Of a stretch of 31,295 nucleotides of DNA, positions 15,601 through 23,724 are shown piece by piece. Source of the stretch: an uncultured Solobacterium sp. (GTDB taxonomy: Bacteria > Bacillota_I > Bacilli_A > Erysipelotrichales > Erysipelotrichaceae); assembly GCA_905235315.1 (NCBI GenBank), contig CAJOLG010000002.1, positions 1-31,295 of the forward strand, in the 5' to 3' direction. Under the pieces are notes generated by a model. That model worked only from the letters and a program-made list of their open reading frames with translations, made no database searches and was not told the DNA's origin. Both the position numbers and the translations under genes were made by a program. Each line of letters opens with the position of its first letter. The first letter of the stretch is position 1.

Positions 15601-17174
15601 TGATTTCCCCGCCCCCGCACCATGACATCTATTCCATTGAAGATCTCGCACAGCTGATCTATGACCTGAAGAATGCGAACCGCGATGCCCGCGTTTCCGT
15701 AAAGCTGGTCAGTGAACACGGTGTCGGGACGATTGCCTGCGGCGTTGCCAAGGCAGGTGCGGATGTGATTCTGATCTCCGGACATGACGGCGGCACCGGT
15801 GCCGCCCCGTACAGCTCGATTCATCATGCCGGTCTTCCGTGGGAAACCGGCATTGTGGAAGCCCACCGGGAGCTCATTGCGAACAATCTGCGGCAGCGGG
15901 TCATCCTGCAGACAGACGGAAAGCTGATGTGCGGCCGTGATGCCGTAATTGCGGCGATTCTCGGTGCGGAAGAGTTCGGCTTCGCAACCGGACCGCTGGT
16001 CTCCATGGGCTGTATGATGATGCGGGTCTGCTCGAAAGACACCTGCCCGTTCGGCATCGCAACCCAGAATGAAACCCTGCGTGCCCGCTTCCGGGGAAAG
16101 CCCGAATATGTCATGAACTACATGTTACTGATGGCGGAAGATGTCCGCCGCATCATGGCATCGCTCGGCGTACGCACCGTAAACGAACTGATCGGACGCA
16201 GCGATCTGCTTGTCAGCACCCCGGGCAATCCGCTTACGGATGCGGTGAAAGAACCGCAGCTCTGTCACTATGAGCCGGGCCATGCGTTTGACTTTGAACT
16301 TGGGAAAACCGTTGATATGAACGTCCTCATTCCCTGGTATCACAAAGAGCGGAAGAAGCGCGGCAAACACCGGATCAGCGTAGATCTCTGCGCATCCGAC
16401 CGCACTGTCGGAACCCTGCTGGGATCTGAGATCGTCCGCAATGAATCCGGAGAGCGGGCGGATGATACCTGGACGGTGGAATGCCATGGCAGCGCCGGCC
16501 AGTCGTTCGGAACCTTCCTGCCGAAAGGCGTTACCCTCCGGCTTTACGGAGATGCCAACGACTACGTCGGAAAAGGACTCTCCGGCGGAAAGCTCATTAT
16601 CACTCCGAAACCGGAAGCCCGCTTTGCGTGGAATCAGAATACGATCATCGGGAATGTCGCGCTGTACGGTGCGACATCCGGAACCGCCTACTTTGCCGGT
16701 CTTGCCGGGGAGCGCTTCTGTGTCCGCAACAGCGGTGCAGCCGCAATCTGCGAAGGCTGCGGAGACCATGGTCTTGAATATATGACCGGCGGTATCGCGG
16801 TGATTCTCGGGGAAACCGGAAAGAACTTTGCGGCAGGCATGAGCGGAGGCGTGGTCTATGTTCTGGATGAACACCATACGCTTTACCGCAACATCGGCCA
16901 TGAGCCGCTGGTGTTAAAGGAAGTCACCGAGAAATATGACATCCAGCAGCTGAAAGAACTGCTGGAGGACTACGAGAAGGAAACCGGTTCAAAGAAGGCC
17001 GGTGAAATACTGGCGCATCTGGATGACTGGATCCCGCAGTTCAAGAAGATCATCCCGGGCCCGTATCAGAAGATGCTGGAACGCATCTCACATTATGAAG
17101 AACAGGGCATCCGGAATGAGGATGCACAGATGGAAGCGTTTCTTGATCTTACAAGAAGAAATGGAGGTGCGTGA
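12690..17174 (+). CDS. gltB: Glutamate synthase (NADPH-type), large subunit
   Basis: Makes two glutamates from glutamine and 2-oxoglutarate; partners with GltD. The 1494 residues are the full-length bacterial alpha subunit. The N-terminal amidotransferase begins at HDSCGIG, so the nucleophile would be Cys14 after removal of a 13-residue propeptide. VVHSRFSTNTNPSW and the HNGEINT motif are in this domain. The central and FMN domains include MSYGSLSKEAHETLAEAMN, EGGEDPAR, the KPGEGGHLPG motif and ISGHDGGTGAAP. The 3Fe-4S cysteines are MGCMMMRVCSKDTCPFG (Cys1108, 1114, 1119). The C-terminal beta-helix (GDANDYVGKGLSGGKL...) is complete. Its stop shares a base with gltD's ATG. Confidence 0.97.
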   Translation: MKTENEYPMEHDSCGIGAVVNIDGRKTHSAVNDALCIVEHLGHRAGKDASGEVGDGVGVLLQISHRFFSRVMAESGMEVPGEKDYAVGMFFFLKDAVSRVISERMFEVIAEKYGMSVLGWRDVPVKKEILGQKALDSMPCIRQVFVKRPEGTAQGFEFDRLLYIARREFEQGNDSTYIVSLSSRTIVYKGMFLVDQLRAFYTDLQDEAYETAIAVVHSRFSTNTNPSWNRAHPYRMIAHNGEINTIAGNRDRMMAREETMHTGFMEPYIDRICPVISDAGSDSAMVDNTLEFMYMSGIDLPLALMIMIPEPWKNNNSIDQDKRDFYHYYATMMEPWDGPAAIIFTDGERVGACLDRNGLRPARYYVMDDQRLILSSEVGVLPFDESHIVRKSRLMPGKILLADTVKKRIVEDEECKNTYIQAHPYGEWLSLHLRRLSDLPIPNHKLPSHTQEVRDKLYKVFGYSYEDVREILYHMAENGVEPTASMGHDTPLTMYSGQHEKLFDYFYQRFAQVTNPPIDSIREKVVTDTTVYLGSQGNLLEETSSNCTVLEITNPILTGTDMLKIKALNEPPLKCAVISMLYYPNTSLKKAVEQLCFSCDRAYTAGANILVLSDRGVDENHLPIPSLLAVSAVYQHMVVTKKCTQLSLVVESGDPCTVHDCAALLGFGARAVYPYLAQECIVEMIDLGILDKDYHTAIDDYNKAVRDGITKIAAKMGISTIQSYQSAKIFEALGLSDEVIDTYFTGTVSGGGSTTLAEIEQDLLYRHEHAFDPLGLQVDTTLDSLGRHGLRSGSAASEHLYSPEVILALQKAAHTGEYEDFRYYTGLLEAMEPHHMRDAFRFSENVTPIPLEEVEPAEEIVRRFNTGAMSYGSLSKEAHETLAEAMNRLHARSNTGEGGEDPARFGTIRNSLVKQVASGRFGVTAEYINSAGELQIKMAQGAKPGEGGHLPGNKVYPWVAKTRCSTPGVSLISPPPHHDIYSIEDLAQLIYDLKNANRDARVSVKLVSEHGVGTIACGVAKAGADVILISGHDGGTGAAPYSSIHHAGLPWETGIVEAHRELIANNLRQRVILQTDGKLMCGRDAVIAAILGAEEFGFATGPLVSMGCMMMRVCSKDTCPFGIATQNETLRARFRGKPEYVMNYMLLMAEDVRRIMASLGVRTVNELIGRSDLLVSTPGNPLTDAVKEPQLCHYEPGHAFDFELGKTVDMNVLIPWYHKERKKRGKHRISVDLCASDRTVGTLLGSEIVRNESGERADDTWTVECHGSAGQSFGTFLPKGVTLRLYGDANDYVGKGLSGGKLIITPKPEARFAWNQNTIIGNVALYGATSGTAYFAGLAGERFCVRNSGAAAICEGCGDHGLEYMTGGIAVILGETGKNFAAGMSGGVVYVLDEHHTLYRNIGHEPLVLKEVTEKYDIQQLKELLEDYEKETGSKKAGEILAHLDDWIPQFKKIIPGPYQKMLERISHYEEQGIRNEDAQMEAFLDLTRRNGGA

Positions 17175-18625
17175 TGGGAAAACCAGATGGATTCCTGCTG
17201 TATGAGCGCAGGGAAGACGGAATGCGTGATGTCAGTACACGCATCCGGGACTACAATGAAATCCACGCTTCGCAGTCCGAAGAAGCGCGCTGCCGTCAGG
17301 CGGCACGCTGTATGAACTGCGGCGTTCCGTACTGCCAGTCCGGCATTAAACTTCACGGCATGGTTACGGGATGCCCGCTCCATAACCTGATTCCCGAGTG
17401 GAATGACGCAATCTACCGCTCCCATAACGAACATGCATTAAACCGTCTGCTGAAAACCAATCCGTTTCCGGAGTTTACCGGACGGGTATGCCCGGCATTA
17501 TGTGAAAAGGCATGTCTCAACGGGCTTGACGGAAATCCCGTAACGATCCGGGACAATGAACGGTTTCTGATCGAATACGGATTTGAACATGACCTTCTGA
17601 ACCCGGTTATTCCTTCCGTGCGCTCACAGAAGCGGGTTGCGGTCGTCGGCAGCGGGCCGGCAGGGCTTGCGGCAGCGCATCGTCTCAATCAGCGTGGTCA
17701 TACTGTGACCGTATATGAGCGCGATGATGAGATCGGCGGCCTTCTGATGTATGGCATTCCGAATATGAAGCTCGACAAATCCGTCATCCGCAGACGCCGC
17801 GCAAAGATGGAGGCAGAGGGTATCGTATTTCACACCGGAGTCTCCGTCGGTGATGAGATTGCACTCGAAGATCTGCGGGATCAGTATGACGCAGTGATCC
17901 TTGCCTGCGGCGCAAAGCAGGCGCGTGTCCCCGATGTGGAAGGCATCACGGAAACATCCGGGGTAATCAATGCGGTGGAGTTTCTGAAGCAGACCACAAA
18001 AGCACTGCCTGCCCTTCCTATGGTGAACGCACACGGCAAGCATGCGGTGATCCTCGGCGGCGGAGATACCGGCAATGACTGTGTCGGCACCTGTATCCGC
18101 CAGGAATGCGCATCCGTCGTTCAGCTGGAGATGATGCCCAAGCCGCCCGAAGAGCGGACACCGGACAATCCCTGGCCGGAATGGCCGAAAACCCTGAAGA
18201 CCGACTACGGCCAGCAGGAAGCGATTCATGTGTTTCAGAAAGACCCGCGGCTGTTCTCCAGGACGATCACTTCACTGATCAAAGAAGACAATGTTCTGCG
18301 GGGAGTTGAAACCGCGGAAGTCCACTTCTCCCAGGGTAAAATGAATATCTCCGAAGAACGGGAAACCATTCCCTGTGATCTTCTGATCATCGCGGCCGGG
18401 TTTACCGGCTGTGAACCGGAACTTCCCGCATCGATGGGAATCGAACGCACCGCACGCAATACGGTTGCGACCGGGGAAGGAACGTATATGACGTCGGTCG
18501 AAGGCATCTTCACTGCCGGCGATATGCACAGAGGCCAGAGTCTTGTGGTATGGGCCCTGGCGGAAGGGCTTGCCTGTGCGCGGGAAGTTGACGCATGGAT
18601 GATGGGATATACCAATCTCCTTTAA
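17174..18625 (+). CDS. gltD: Glutamate synthase (NADPH), small subunit
   Basis: Flavoprotein that passes electrons from NADPH through FAD and iron-sulfur clusters to GltB. The 483 residues show N-terminal cluster cysteines Cys40, 46, 49 and 54 (CRQAARCMNCGVPYC), a second set around CPALCEKACLNG, the FAD site VVGSGPAGLAAAHRL (about 157-171), the NADPH site ILGGGDTGNDC (about 293-303), and the terminal GDMHRGQSLVVWALAEG. An in-frame GTG at 17171 is possible, but the ATG at 17174 is 6 nt from GGAGG and forms the usual TGATG stop/start with gltB. A terminator follows. Confidence 0.96.
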   Translation: MGKPDGFLLYERREDGMRDVSTRIRDYNEIHASQSEEARCRQAARCMNCGVPYCQSGIKLHGMVTGCPLHNLIPEWNDAIYRSHNEHALNRLLKTNPFPEFTGRVCPALCEKACLNGLDGNPVTIRDNERFLIEYGFEHDLLNPVIPSVRSQKRVAVVGSGPAGLAAAHRLNQRGHTVTVYERDDEIGGLLMYGIPNMKLDKSVIRRRRAKMEAEGIVFHTGVSVGDEIALEDLRDQYDAVILACGAKQARVPDVEGITETSGVINAVEFLKQTTKALPALPMVNAHGKHAVILGGGDTGNDCVGTCIRQECASVVQLEMMPKPPEERTPDNPWPEWPKTLKTDYGQQEAIHVFQKDPRLFSRTITSLIKEDNVLRGVETAEVHFSQGKMNISEERETIPCDLLIIAAGFTGCEPELPASMGIERTARNTVATGEGTYMTSVEGIFTAGDMHRGQSLVVWALAEGLACAREVDAWMMGYTNLL

Positions 18626-18639
18626 CCGAAGAAGAAAGA

Positions 18640-18662
18640 CGGAAGCACCCGCTTCCGTTTTT
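18640..18662 (+). terminator. Intrinsic terminator of gltBD
   Basis: CGGAAGC-ACC-CGCTTCCG-type stem (GGAAGC/GCTTCC extended by C-G) followed by TTTTT, 15 nt after gltD. Confidence 0.85.
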
Positions 18663-18696
18663 CGTTTCCGGCTTATGCCATCGATTCATGCGGGTT

Positions 18697-18702
18697 TATA
18701 AT
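18697..18702 (+). promoter_or_regulatory. -10 box placing the kptA start codon at the mRNA 5' end
   Basis: Perfect TATAAT ending 7 nt before the kptA ATG at 18710. Initiation 6-8 nt downstream would start the mRNA at or next to the ATG (leaderless). No ribosome site exists in the interval. The -35 region is poor. Confidence 0.5.
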
Positions 18703-18709
18703 TACAGGC

Positions 18710-19246
18710 ATGAAGTCTCTTAGATCCACCAGTAAATATCTTTCGCTGATCCTGCGGCACCGGCCCGAAGCCATCGGTATTACCCTTGATGATCACGGAT
18801 GGGCGGATACTGCAGAACTGATTGAAGGAATAAACAAAACGTATCCGTTAACGATGGAACTGCTGGAAGAAATCGTGCGCTCGGATGAGAAACAGCGCTA
18901 TTCATTCAATGCGGACAAAACAAAAATCCGGGCCAATCAGGGACATTCCATTCCGGTAGATGTGGAGCTTTCGGAAGCAGAACCGCCCGAAGTGCTGTAT
19001 CACGGAACCGGAGAGAAGAGTGTCTCTTCCATTCTGCAGGAAGGCCTGAAGCCGATGAGCCGGCTGTACGTGCATCTTTCCAACGATACGGACACCGCCC
19101 GCAAAGTCGGAAGCCGGCATGGAAAACCGGTGATCTTCCTGGTTCTTGCGGGAGAAATGTACCGGGACGGCCATCCCTTTTATCGCTCGGCCAACGGAGT
19201 CTGGCTGACCGCGGACGTTCCCGTCAGGTACCTGAAACAGCTTTGA
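18710..19246 (+). CDS. kptA: RNA 2'-phosphotransferase (Tpt1/KptA family)
   Basis: Transfers an internal RNA 2'-phosphate to NAD+, releasing nicotinamide and ADP-ribose 1'',2''-cyclic phosphate. In fungi this finishes tRNA splicing; in bacteria the physiological substrate is unsettled. The 178 residues are a complete family protein: an N-terminal winged-helix lobe with SKYLSLILRHRPE (Arg16-His17) and LDDHGWADTAELI, a linker with IRANQGHS (Arg74), and a C-terminal ADP-ribosyltransferase-like lobe with LYHGT (97-100), VHLSND (121-126) and a GHPFYRSANGVWLT strand. The Arg-His-Arg-Arg core appears intact. Single-gene unit between two terminators, with a probable leaderless start. Confidence 0.92.
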   Translation: MKSLRSTSKYLSLILRHRPEAIGITLDDHGWADTAELIEGINKTYPLTMELLEEIVRSDEKQRYSFNADKTKIRANQGHSIPVDVELSEAEPPEVLYHGTGEKSVSSILQEGLKPMSRLYVHLSNDTDTARKVGSRHGKPVIFLVLAGEMYRDGHPFYRSANGVWLTADVPVRYLKQL

Positions 19247-19251
19247 GGTGA

Positions 19252-19279
19252 GAATACGGCATCCCCGTATTCTTTTTTT
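19252..19279 (+). terminator. Intrinsic terminator after kptA
   Basis: GAATACGG-CATC-type hairpin closing with CCGTATTC, followed by seven T, six bases past the kptA stop. Confidence 0.85.
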
Positions 19280-19312
19280 CGTTTTCTCCGGCAGTGAAAA
19301 CGCCCGGATGGC

Positions 19313-19341
19313 TCGACTTCATGCATAGATTCCGTTATGAT
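19313..19341 (+). promoter_or_regulatory. Promoter of the glycyl radical enzyme gene
   Basis: TCGACT (19313-19318), 17-bp spacer, TATGAT (19336-19341). The predicted start near 19348 puts the inverted repeat at 19355-19375 within the first transcribed bases. Confidence 0.5.
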
Positions 19342-19354
19342 TCAGGCATACAGG

Positions 19355-19375
19355 GAACGCAGGATGCCTGCGTTC
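19355..19375 (+). promoter_or_regulatory. Perfect inverted repeat between promoter and start of the glycyl radical enzyme gene
   Basis: Nine-base arms GAACGCAGG (19355-19363) and CCTGCGTTC (19367-19375) separated by ATG. The position just downstream of the predicted start suits a repressor operator; as RNA it would be a tight hairpin with a triloop. No regulator gene is adjacent. Confidence 0.5.
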
Positions 19376-19389
19376 TGACGGAGTTTTCT

Positions 19390-21816
19390 ATGAAATCATT
19401 TCTGTTCTATAAACCGTGCAGTAATGACACGGACTGGGAGCGGCTGGACCGCTTCCGCAGATACATGGAAAAGCGCAGCGCTTCGATCTGTTCCGAGCGT
19501 GCCCTTTTCTATACCGAATCGTTTCAGTCTACCGAGGGAGAGCCTTATATCATCCGGAAAGCCAAGGCCTTTGCGCATACGCTTGCGCATATGACGATTT
19601 ATGTTGAGCCGGATTCCCTGATCTTCGGCAACCAGGCAAGCCGGAACTTTGCGGCGCCCATCTTTCCGGAGTATTCCATCGACTGGGTCATCCAGGAACT
19701 GGATGAATTTGAACAGCGGACCGGTGATGTTTTTCACATCGATGAAAAGACCAAAGCCGACCTGCGGTCCATTCACGCATACTGGCACGGCCATACGCAT
19801 GAAGATGAAGTAAATGCCAATACCACCGAAAACATCCGGCTTGCGGAAAAGCAGGGCATCCTGCACCGGGGCGGAATCTCCATGTCGGGAGACGGGCATA
19901 TTGTGCCGGATCATCCGACCGTTCTTCGGCGCGGCCTGCGCGCCATCCAGAAAGAAGCGGAACAGAAAGCGGCCGATCCTGCATATACCGAAGCGCAGCG
20001 CGATTTCTATACCGCGGTATCCATCTCGATGAACGGCGTGCTGGATTTCTTCAAGCGCTACGGAGTTCTGCTTTCCGGCCTTGCGGCGGCGTGTACCGAT
20101 CCCAAACGCAAAGCGGAACTGCTTGCCATGAGTGACATGGCCGCAACGATGATGGAGCAGCCTGCCCGCTCGTTCCATGAAGGCGTTGAGGTCTGCTATA
20201 TGGTTCACCTCCTGCAGATGATCGAATCCAACGGACATTCGTTCTGTTACGGGCGCTTTGATCAGTATATGTACGACCTGTACAAAGCAGACATCGAAGA
20301 CGGTGTGCTGAATGATGACAAGGCACTGGAACTCATTACGGATATGTTTCTGATGAATTCCTCCAACAACAAAGTCCGCCCTTACGGCCATACCCGCTTT
20401 TCCCAGGGGTATCCGCTGTACTCCAATCTTGCGGTCGGAGGCCTGACCCCGGAGGGCAAAGACGGAACCAATGAACTCTCGTATCTCTGCATCGAAGCGA
20501 TGAATCTCTGTTCCATGGCGGAACCCAACTTCTCTGCCCGGATTCATGCGGGAACGCCGGAGGAGTTTCTCGAAGCGTGCGCAAAACTGATCCGCACGGG
20601 GTGCGGCATGCCTTCGCTGTTCAATGATGAAACTGCGGTAAAAGGTCTGACCGACCTGGGTATTCCAAAAGAAGATGCGCTCGACTACTGCCCGATCGGC
20701 TGTGTGGAGACCGGGGTGCCCGGCAAATACGGCCACCGCGCCACCGGCATGACGTATGTCAACTGGGGCAAGGTTTTGGAGGTCCTGCTGTATAACGGCT
20801 ATGACCCCAAGAGCGGCATCCGGATGATCTCCGTCAATGACAGCGATGCGCATCGTTCCGTGTTTAAAACCTATGACGAGGTATGGGCTGCCTGGGAGCG
20901 GTTCCTGAAGTTCTATACCGATATCTCCGTGGAATGCGATGCGGTATGCGACCGCAGTCTTGAGATCTACGATGCCGATCCGTTTGCGAGCGCCCTGATC
21001 TTTGACTGTATGGAGCGGGGCAAAACCCTGAAGCAGGGCGGCTGCCGCTATGACGTCATCTCGCAGTCCAACATCGGGCCGAGTGTTGTCGGCAACTCCC
21101 TGATGGTGCTGAAAAAACTGGTCTTTGAAGACCGCACCCTGACATATGATCAGCTTCTGGATGCCATGGAAGACAACTGGCAGAGCAGTGAATCGAGACG
21201 AGTTCACAGGCTGGTGAACGACGTGCCCAAGTTCGGCAACGACAATGACGAAGTCGATCAGATCGTCTCCGATGTGTTTGATTCCTATCTGAAGCTTCTG
21301 CCGGAGTATACCACCCTGCGGAACGGCACCGGCCCTTCCGTCAGCTGCTATACCATGTCCACCAGCAACATCACCAGCTATGTCCCCAACGGGCTTGCGG
21401 TCGGCGCAACCCCGGACGGACGGGCTGCCGGCTCACCGTTGAATGAAGGCTGTTCCCCGGTGCAGGGCACGGATATCAACGGCCCTACCGCAGTGATCAA
21501 CTCAGTGGCCAAGCTGCCGAATGAAAAAGTTGCGGCAGGACAGCTTCTGAACATGCGCTTCTCCCCTTCCGCGCTGGAAGGAGAAGAAAACCTCGCACGC
21601 TTTACCGCCTTCCTGCGGGTATCGCAGAAACTGGGTATCTATCATAACCAGTTCAATGTCATCTCTTCCGAAACGCTGAAAGATGCCAAGGCACACCCGG
21701 AGGACTACACCGACCTCATTGTCCGGGTAGCCGGATACTGTGCGCAGTTTGTCTCCCTGATGCCGGAAGCCCAGGATGCGATCATTGCCCGCACGGAAAA
21801 TGGGTGGCAGTCATGA
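19390..21816 (+). CDS. Glycyl radical enzyme, dehydratase/decarboxylase (PFL2-like) type
   Basis: An oxygen-sensitive radical enzyme of the pyruvate formate-lyase superfamily. The start at 19390 (ACGGAG 6 nt upstream) gives 808 residues. Motifs: FIFG-like DSLIFGNQASRNF near residue 75-85, IESNGHSFCYGRFDQYMY around residue 275-292, the thiyl loop CPIGCVETG with Cys438 and Glu440, and the C-terminal glycyl loop VRVAGYCAQFVSL with Gly782. Cys followed by Glu two residues later (CVE) is the pattern of glycerol/propanediol, hydroxyproline and choline-type lyases and arylacetate decarboxylases, not of true pyruvate formate-lyase (Cys-Cys). The substrate cannot be decided from this reading. No radical-SAM activase is in the window; it must come from elsewhere. 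The next gene, an alpha/beta hydrolase, is coupled by a 4-nt overlap. Confidence 0.88.
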   Translation: MKSFLFYKPCSNDTDWERLDRFRRYMEKRSASICSERALFYTESFQSTEGEPYIIRKAKAFAHTLAHMTIYVEPDSLIFGNQASRNFAAPIFPEYSIDWVIQELDEFEQRTGDVFHIDEKTKADLRSIHAYWHGHTHEDEVNANTTENIRLAEKQGILHRGGISMSGDGHIVPDHPTVLRRGLRAIQKEAEQKAADPAYTEAQRDFYTAVSISMNGVLDFFKRYGVLLSGLAAACTDPKRKAELLAMSDMAATMMEQPARSFHEGVEVCYMVHLLQMIESNGHSFCYGRFDQYMYDLYKADIEDGVLNDDKALELITDMFLMNSSNNKVRPYGHTRFSQGYPLYSNLAVGGLTPEGKDGTNELSYLCIEAMNLCSMAEPNFSARIHAGTPEEFLEACAKLIRTGCGMPSLFNDETAVKGLTDLGIPKEDALDYCPIGCVETGVPGKYGHRATGMTYVNWGKVLEVLLYNGYDPKSGIRMISVNDSDAHRSVFKTYDEVWAAWERFLKFYTDISVECDAVCDRSLEIYDADPFASALIFDCMERGKTLKQGGCRYDVISQSNIGPSVVGNSLMVLKKLVFEDRTLTYDQLLDAMEDNWQSSESRRVHRLVNDVPKFGNDNDEVDQIVSDVFDSYLKLLPEYTTLRNGTGPSVSCYTMSTSNITSYVPNGLAVGATPDGRAAGSPLNEGCSPVQGTDINGPTAVINSVAKLPNEKVAAGQLLNMRFSPSALEGEENLARFTAFLRVSQKLGIYHNQFNVISSETLKDAKAHPEDYTDLIVRVAGYCAQFVSLMPEAQDAIIARTENGWQS

Positions 21817-22799
21817 TCAGACGAACGGTCATTTCAAAGACGCAGTCCGAGATACCGTATTCGCTGGAACCCTTTATCAGGGAACAGCTGAAGCAGAAAG
21901 GCTGGTACGGCGACTTTTACGAGCCGTATGACCCCGCCCCGGAAGCCATCGATATCATCACCGCACGGGCCGGTGCCACCATGGGTGCGGAGATCTGTGA
22001 CGGTGTCCATACCGAACGGTTCAACATTCCTGCAGGGGATCACCGGATTCCGGCAGAGATGTATTACACCGATCAGACCGGCGATACACTGATTCTCTTT
22101 CTGCACGGCGGCGGATTTACCGTCGGCTCGGTTGCCCATAAACGGGCGCAGTGCCGGTATCTTGCCAAAGTATCCGGTGCGCGCATCCTCTCTGCAGAAT
22201 ACCGTCTGGCGCCGGAAGCGATGTATCCGGCAGGAAAGGCAGACGCCGTCACCGCATTGCGCTACTGTGCCAGCCTGCCGCATCGAATCCTTGCGCTCGG
22301 CGGAGATTCGGCCGGCGCGTGTCTTGCGGCGAATGCCGTTCTCGAAGCCGGCGTAAAGACGGATTATGCCTTCTTCTGGTACGGTGCGTTTGATCTCAGT
22401 ATTGGAGAACAGATGGATCCGCCGTTTGATTATGAAGCGTTCACCTGTATCGAAGAGGATCAGGAAATGGTATACAACCGGCTGAACCGGTTTCGCAAAC
22501 TGGCGGTGGAAATGCAGAAGATGTATCTTCCCGATACGGTCTCCGCAAAGGATCCTGCAGTATCCCCGATCTATTCCGATCGGTTGAATACCTTCCCGCC
22601 TGTGCTGATCATCGAAGCGGAATATGATTACTACCGCTTTAACAATGACCGGTTCGCCGAACGGCTTTCTGCGGCAGGAGTTTCCTCGGAGATTCTCTTC
22701 TATGAGGGCGTTGACCACGGCTTCCTCGACCGCATCAGTGCGGTGCCGCAGGCAAGGCACAGCCTGGAAGCTGTCGCAGGGCGGCTCAGAACCCTGTAA
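21813..22799 (+). CDS. Alpha/beta hydrolase, hormone-sensitive-lipase type esterase
   Basis: Probable cytosolic carboxylesterase of the HSL family. 328 residues from the ATG at 21813 (ATGA overlap with the upstream stop); an in-frame GTG at 21804 is an alternative. The oxyanion motif HGGGF starts at His98, the nucleophile is Ser166 in GGDSAG, and Asp272 (EAEYD) and His302 (GVDHGF) complete the likely triad. No signal peptide is seen. A role in unmasking or clearing an ester related to the glycyl radical enzyme's substrate or product is an inference from the shared operon. The natural substrate is unknown. Confidence 0.85.
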   Translation: MIRRTVISKTQSEIPYSLEPFIREQLKQKGWYGDFYEPYDPAPEAIDIITARAGATMGAEICDGVHTERFNIPAGDHRIPAEMYYTDQTGDTLILFLHGGGFTVGSVAHKRAQCRYLAKVSGARILSAEYRLAPEAMYPAGKADAVTALRYCASLPHRILALGGDSAGACLAANAVLEAGVKTDYAFFWYGAFDLSIGEQMDPPFDYEAFTCIEEDQEMVYNRLNRFRKLAVEMQKMYLPDTVSAKDPAVSPIYSDRLNTFPPVLIIEAEYDYYRFNNDRFAERLSAAGVSSEILFYEGVDHGFLDRISAVPQARHSLEAVAGRLRTL

Positions 22800-22805
22800 T
22801 GCCAG

Positions 22806-22857
22806 AAAAAAATGTTCCGGTTCTCCTTCCAGCCTGAAGCAGTTCCGGAACATTTTT
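22806..22857. terminator. Bidirectional terminator between convergent genes
   Basis: AAAAATGTTCCGG and CCGGAACATTTTT form a 13-bp perfect stem with A/T tracts on both sides, between the hydrolase (+) and the CMD-cupin gene (-). Confidence 0.85.
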
Positions 22858-22883
22858 ATGTTATTGACTATTTACGTCAGCGC

Positions 22884-23639
22884 TTATTTCAGCGCTTCAT
22901 ATGCGTCCGCTGCGACCGGCTCCAGCCACTCTGTGCCGGTTTCTTCGCCTTCGATTTCAAATGCGAGATGCGAGAACCAGGAATCCGGCGCTGCGCCGTG
23001 CCAGTGTTTGACGTTTGCGGGAATATTGATCACGGTTCCCGGCAGGATTTCAATCGGCTCTTTTCCCCATTCCTGGTAATATCCTCTTCCGCCTGTCCCT
23101 ACCAGCATCTGCCCGCCGCCGTTCTTTGCGCTGTGAACATGCCAGTTGTTGCGGCATCCCGGCTCAAAGGTCACATTGAAAAACGGAAGCGGCCCGTCAG
23201 ACAGCTGCGCAAGATAACTCTGCCCGACAAAGAACTGTCCGTACGGATTCGGTTCTCCGATCGGGAAGAAAATGGTGTTCTGATACCGGTCTTTCGCTGT
23301 GGTTTCCGGTCCGGCTTCGTTCCAGACTTCTTTGGCAAGACGGAATGCCGCCCAGCCCTTCGGCCAGCCTGTATACATCGCTGTATGTGTGATGACGGCA
23401 GCGATTTCTTCCTTTGTCACACCGTTCGCTTTTGCGTTCTGCAGATGATAGGTAAGCGAACTGTCGGTGATGCCGGATGCCATCAGGGAAACCACGGTGA
23501 TGATGCATTTGGTTTTAAGGTCTATGGCCTCCTCATTCCACACTTCGCCGAACAGCACATCATCATTGAGATGTGCAAATTCCGGCGCAAATCCGCCAAG
23601 CTGATCTCTTCCTGCAGTCTGTACAATCTTTCCGGTCAT
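22884..23639 (-). CDS. Carboxymuconolactone decarboxylase-like and cupin fusion protein
   Basis: 251 residues in two parts. Residues about 20-110 are a CMD/AhpD-fold domain (DVLFGEVWNEEAIDLKTKCIITVVSLMASG..., then GVTKEEIAAVITHTAMYTGWPKGWAAF). No CxxC is present, so an AhpD-type peroxidase is unlikely. Residues about 150-240 are a cupin: FNVTFEPGCRNNWHVHSAKNGGGQMLVGTGGRGYYQ carries a metal-type HxH, and IPANVKHWHGAAPDSWFSHLAFE carries the second His set. Such fusions are commonly annotated as CMD/cupin proteins without a proved reaction. The start at 23639 follows GGAGG by 9 nt; the open frame extends upstream across the promoter and is rejected. Monocistronic. Confidence 0.85.
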   Translation of the reverse strand: MTGKIVQTAGRDQLGGFAPEFAHLNDDVLFGEVWNEEAIDLKTKCIITVVSLMASGITDSSLTYHLQNAKANGVTKEEIAAVITHTAMYTGWPKGWAAFRLAKEVWNEAGPETTAKDRYQNTIFFPIGEPNPYGQFFVGQSYLAQLSDGPLPFFNVTFEPGCRNNWHVHSAKNGGGQMLVGTGGRGYYQEWGKEPIEILPGTVINIPANVKHWHGAAPDSWFSHLAFEIEGEETGTEWLEPVAADAYEALK

Positions 23640-23724
23640 TATTTCGTTCCTCCGTGTCTTTCTGTTGTTTTCCTCCGGTACAGAAGGCTGATTCGCCCTT
23701 CTGCCGGGGGCTTTGTCTGAATTC

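Noticed and set aside
19396..21207. 603-residue minus-strand open frame inside the glycyl radical enzyme
   Set aside because: Antisense shadow; the plus-strand frame has catalytic motifs throughout.
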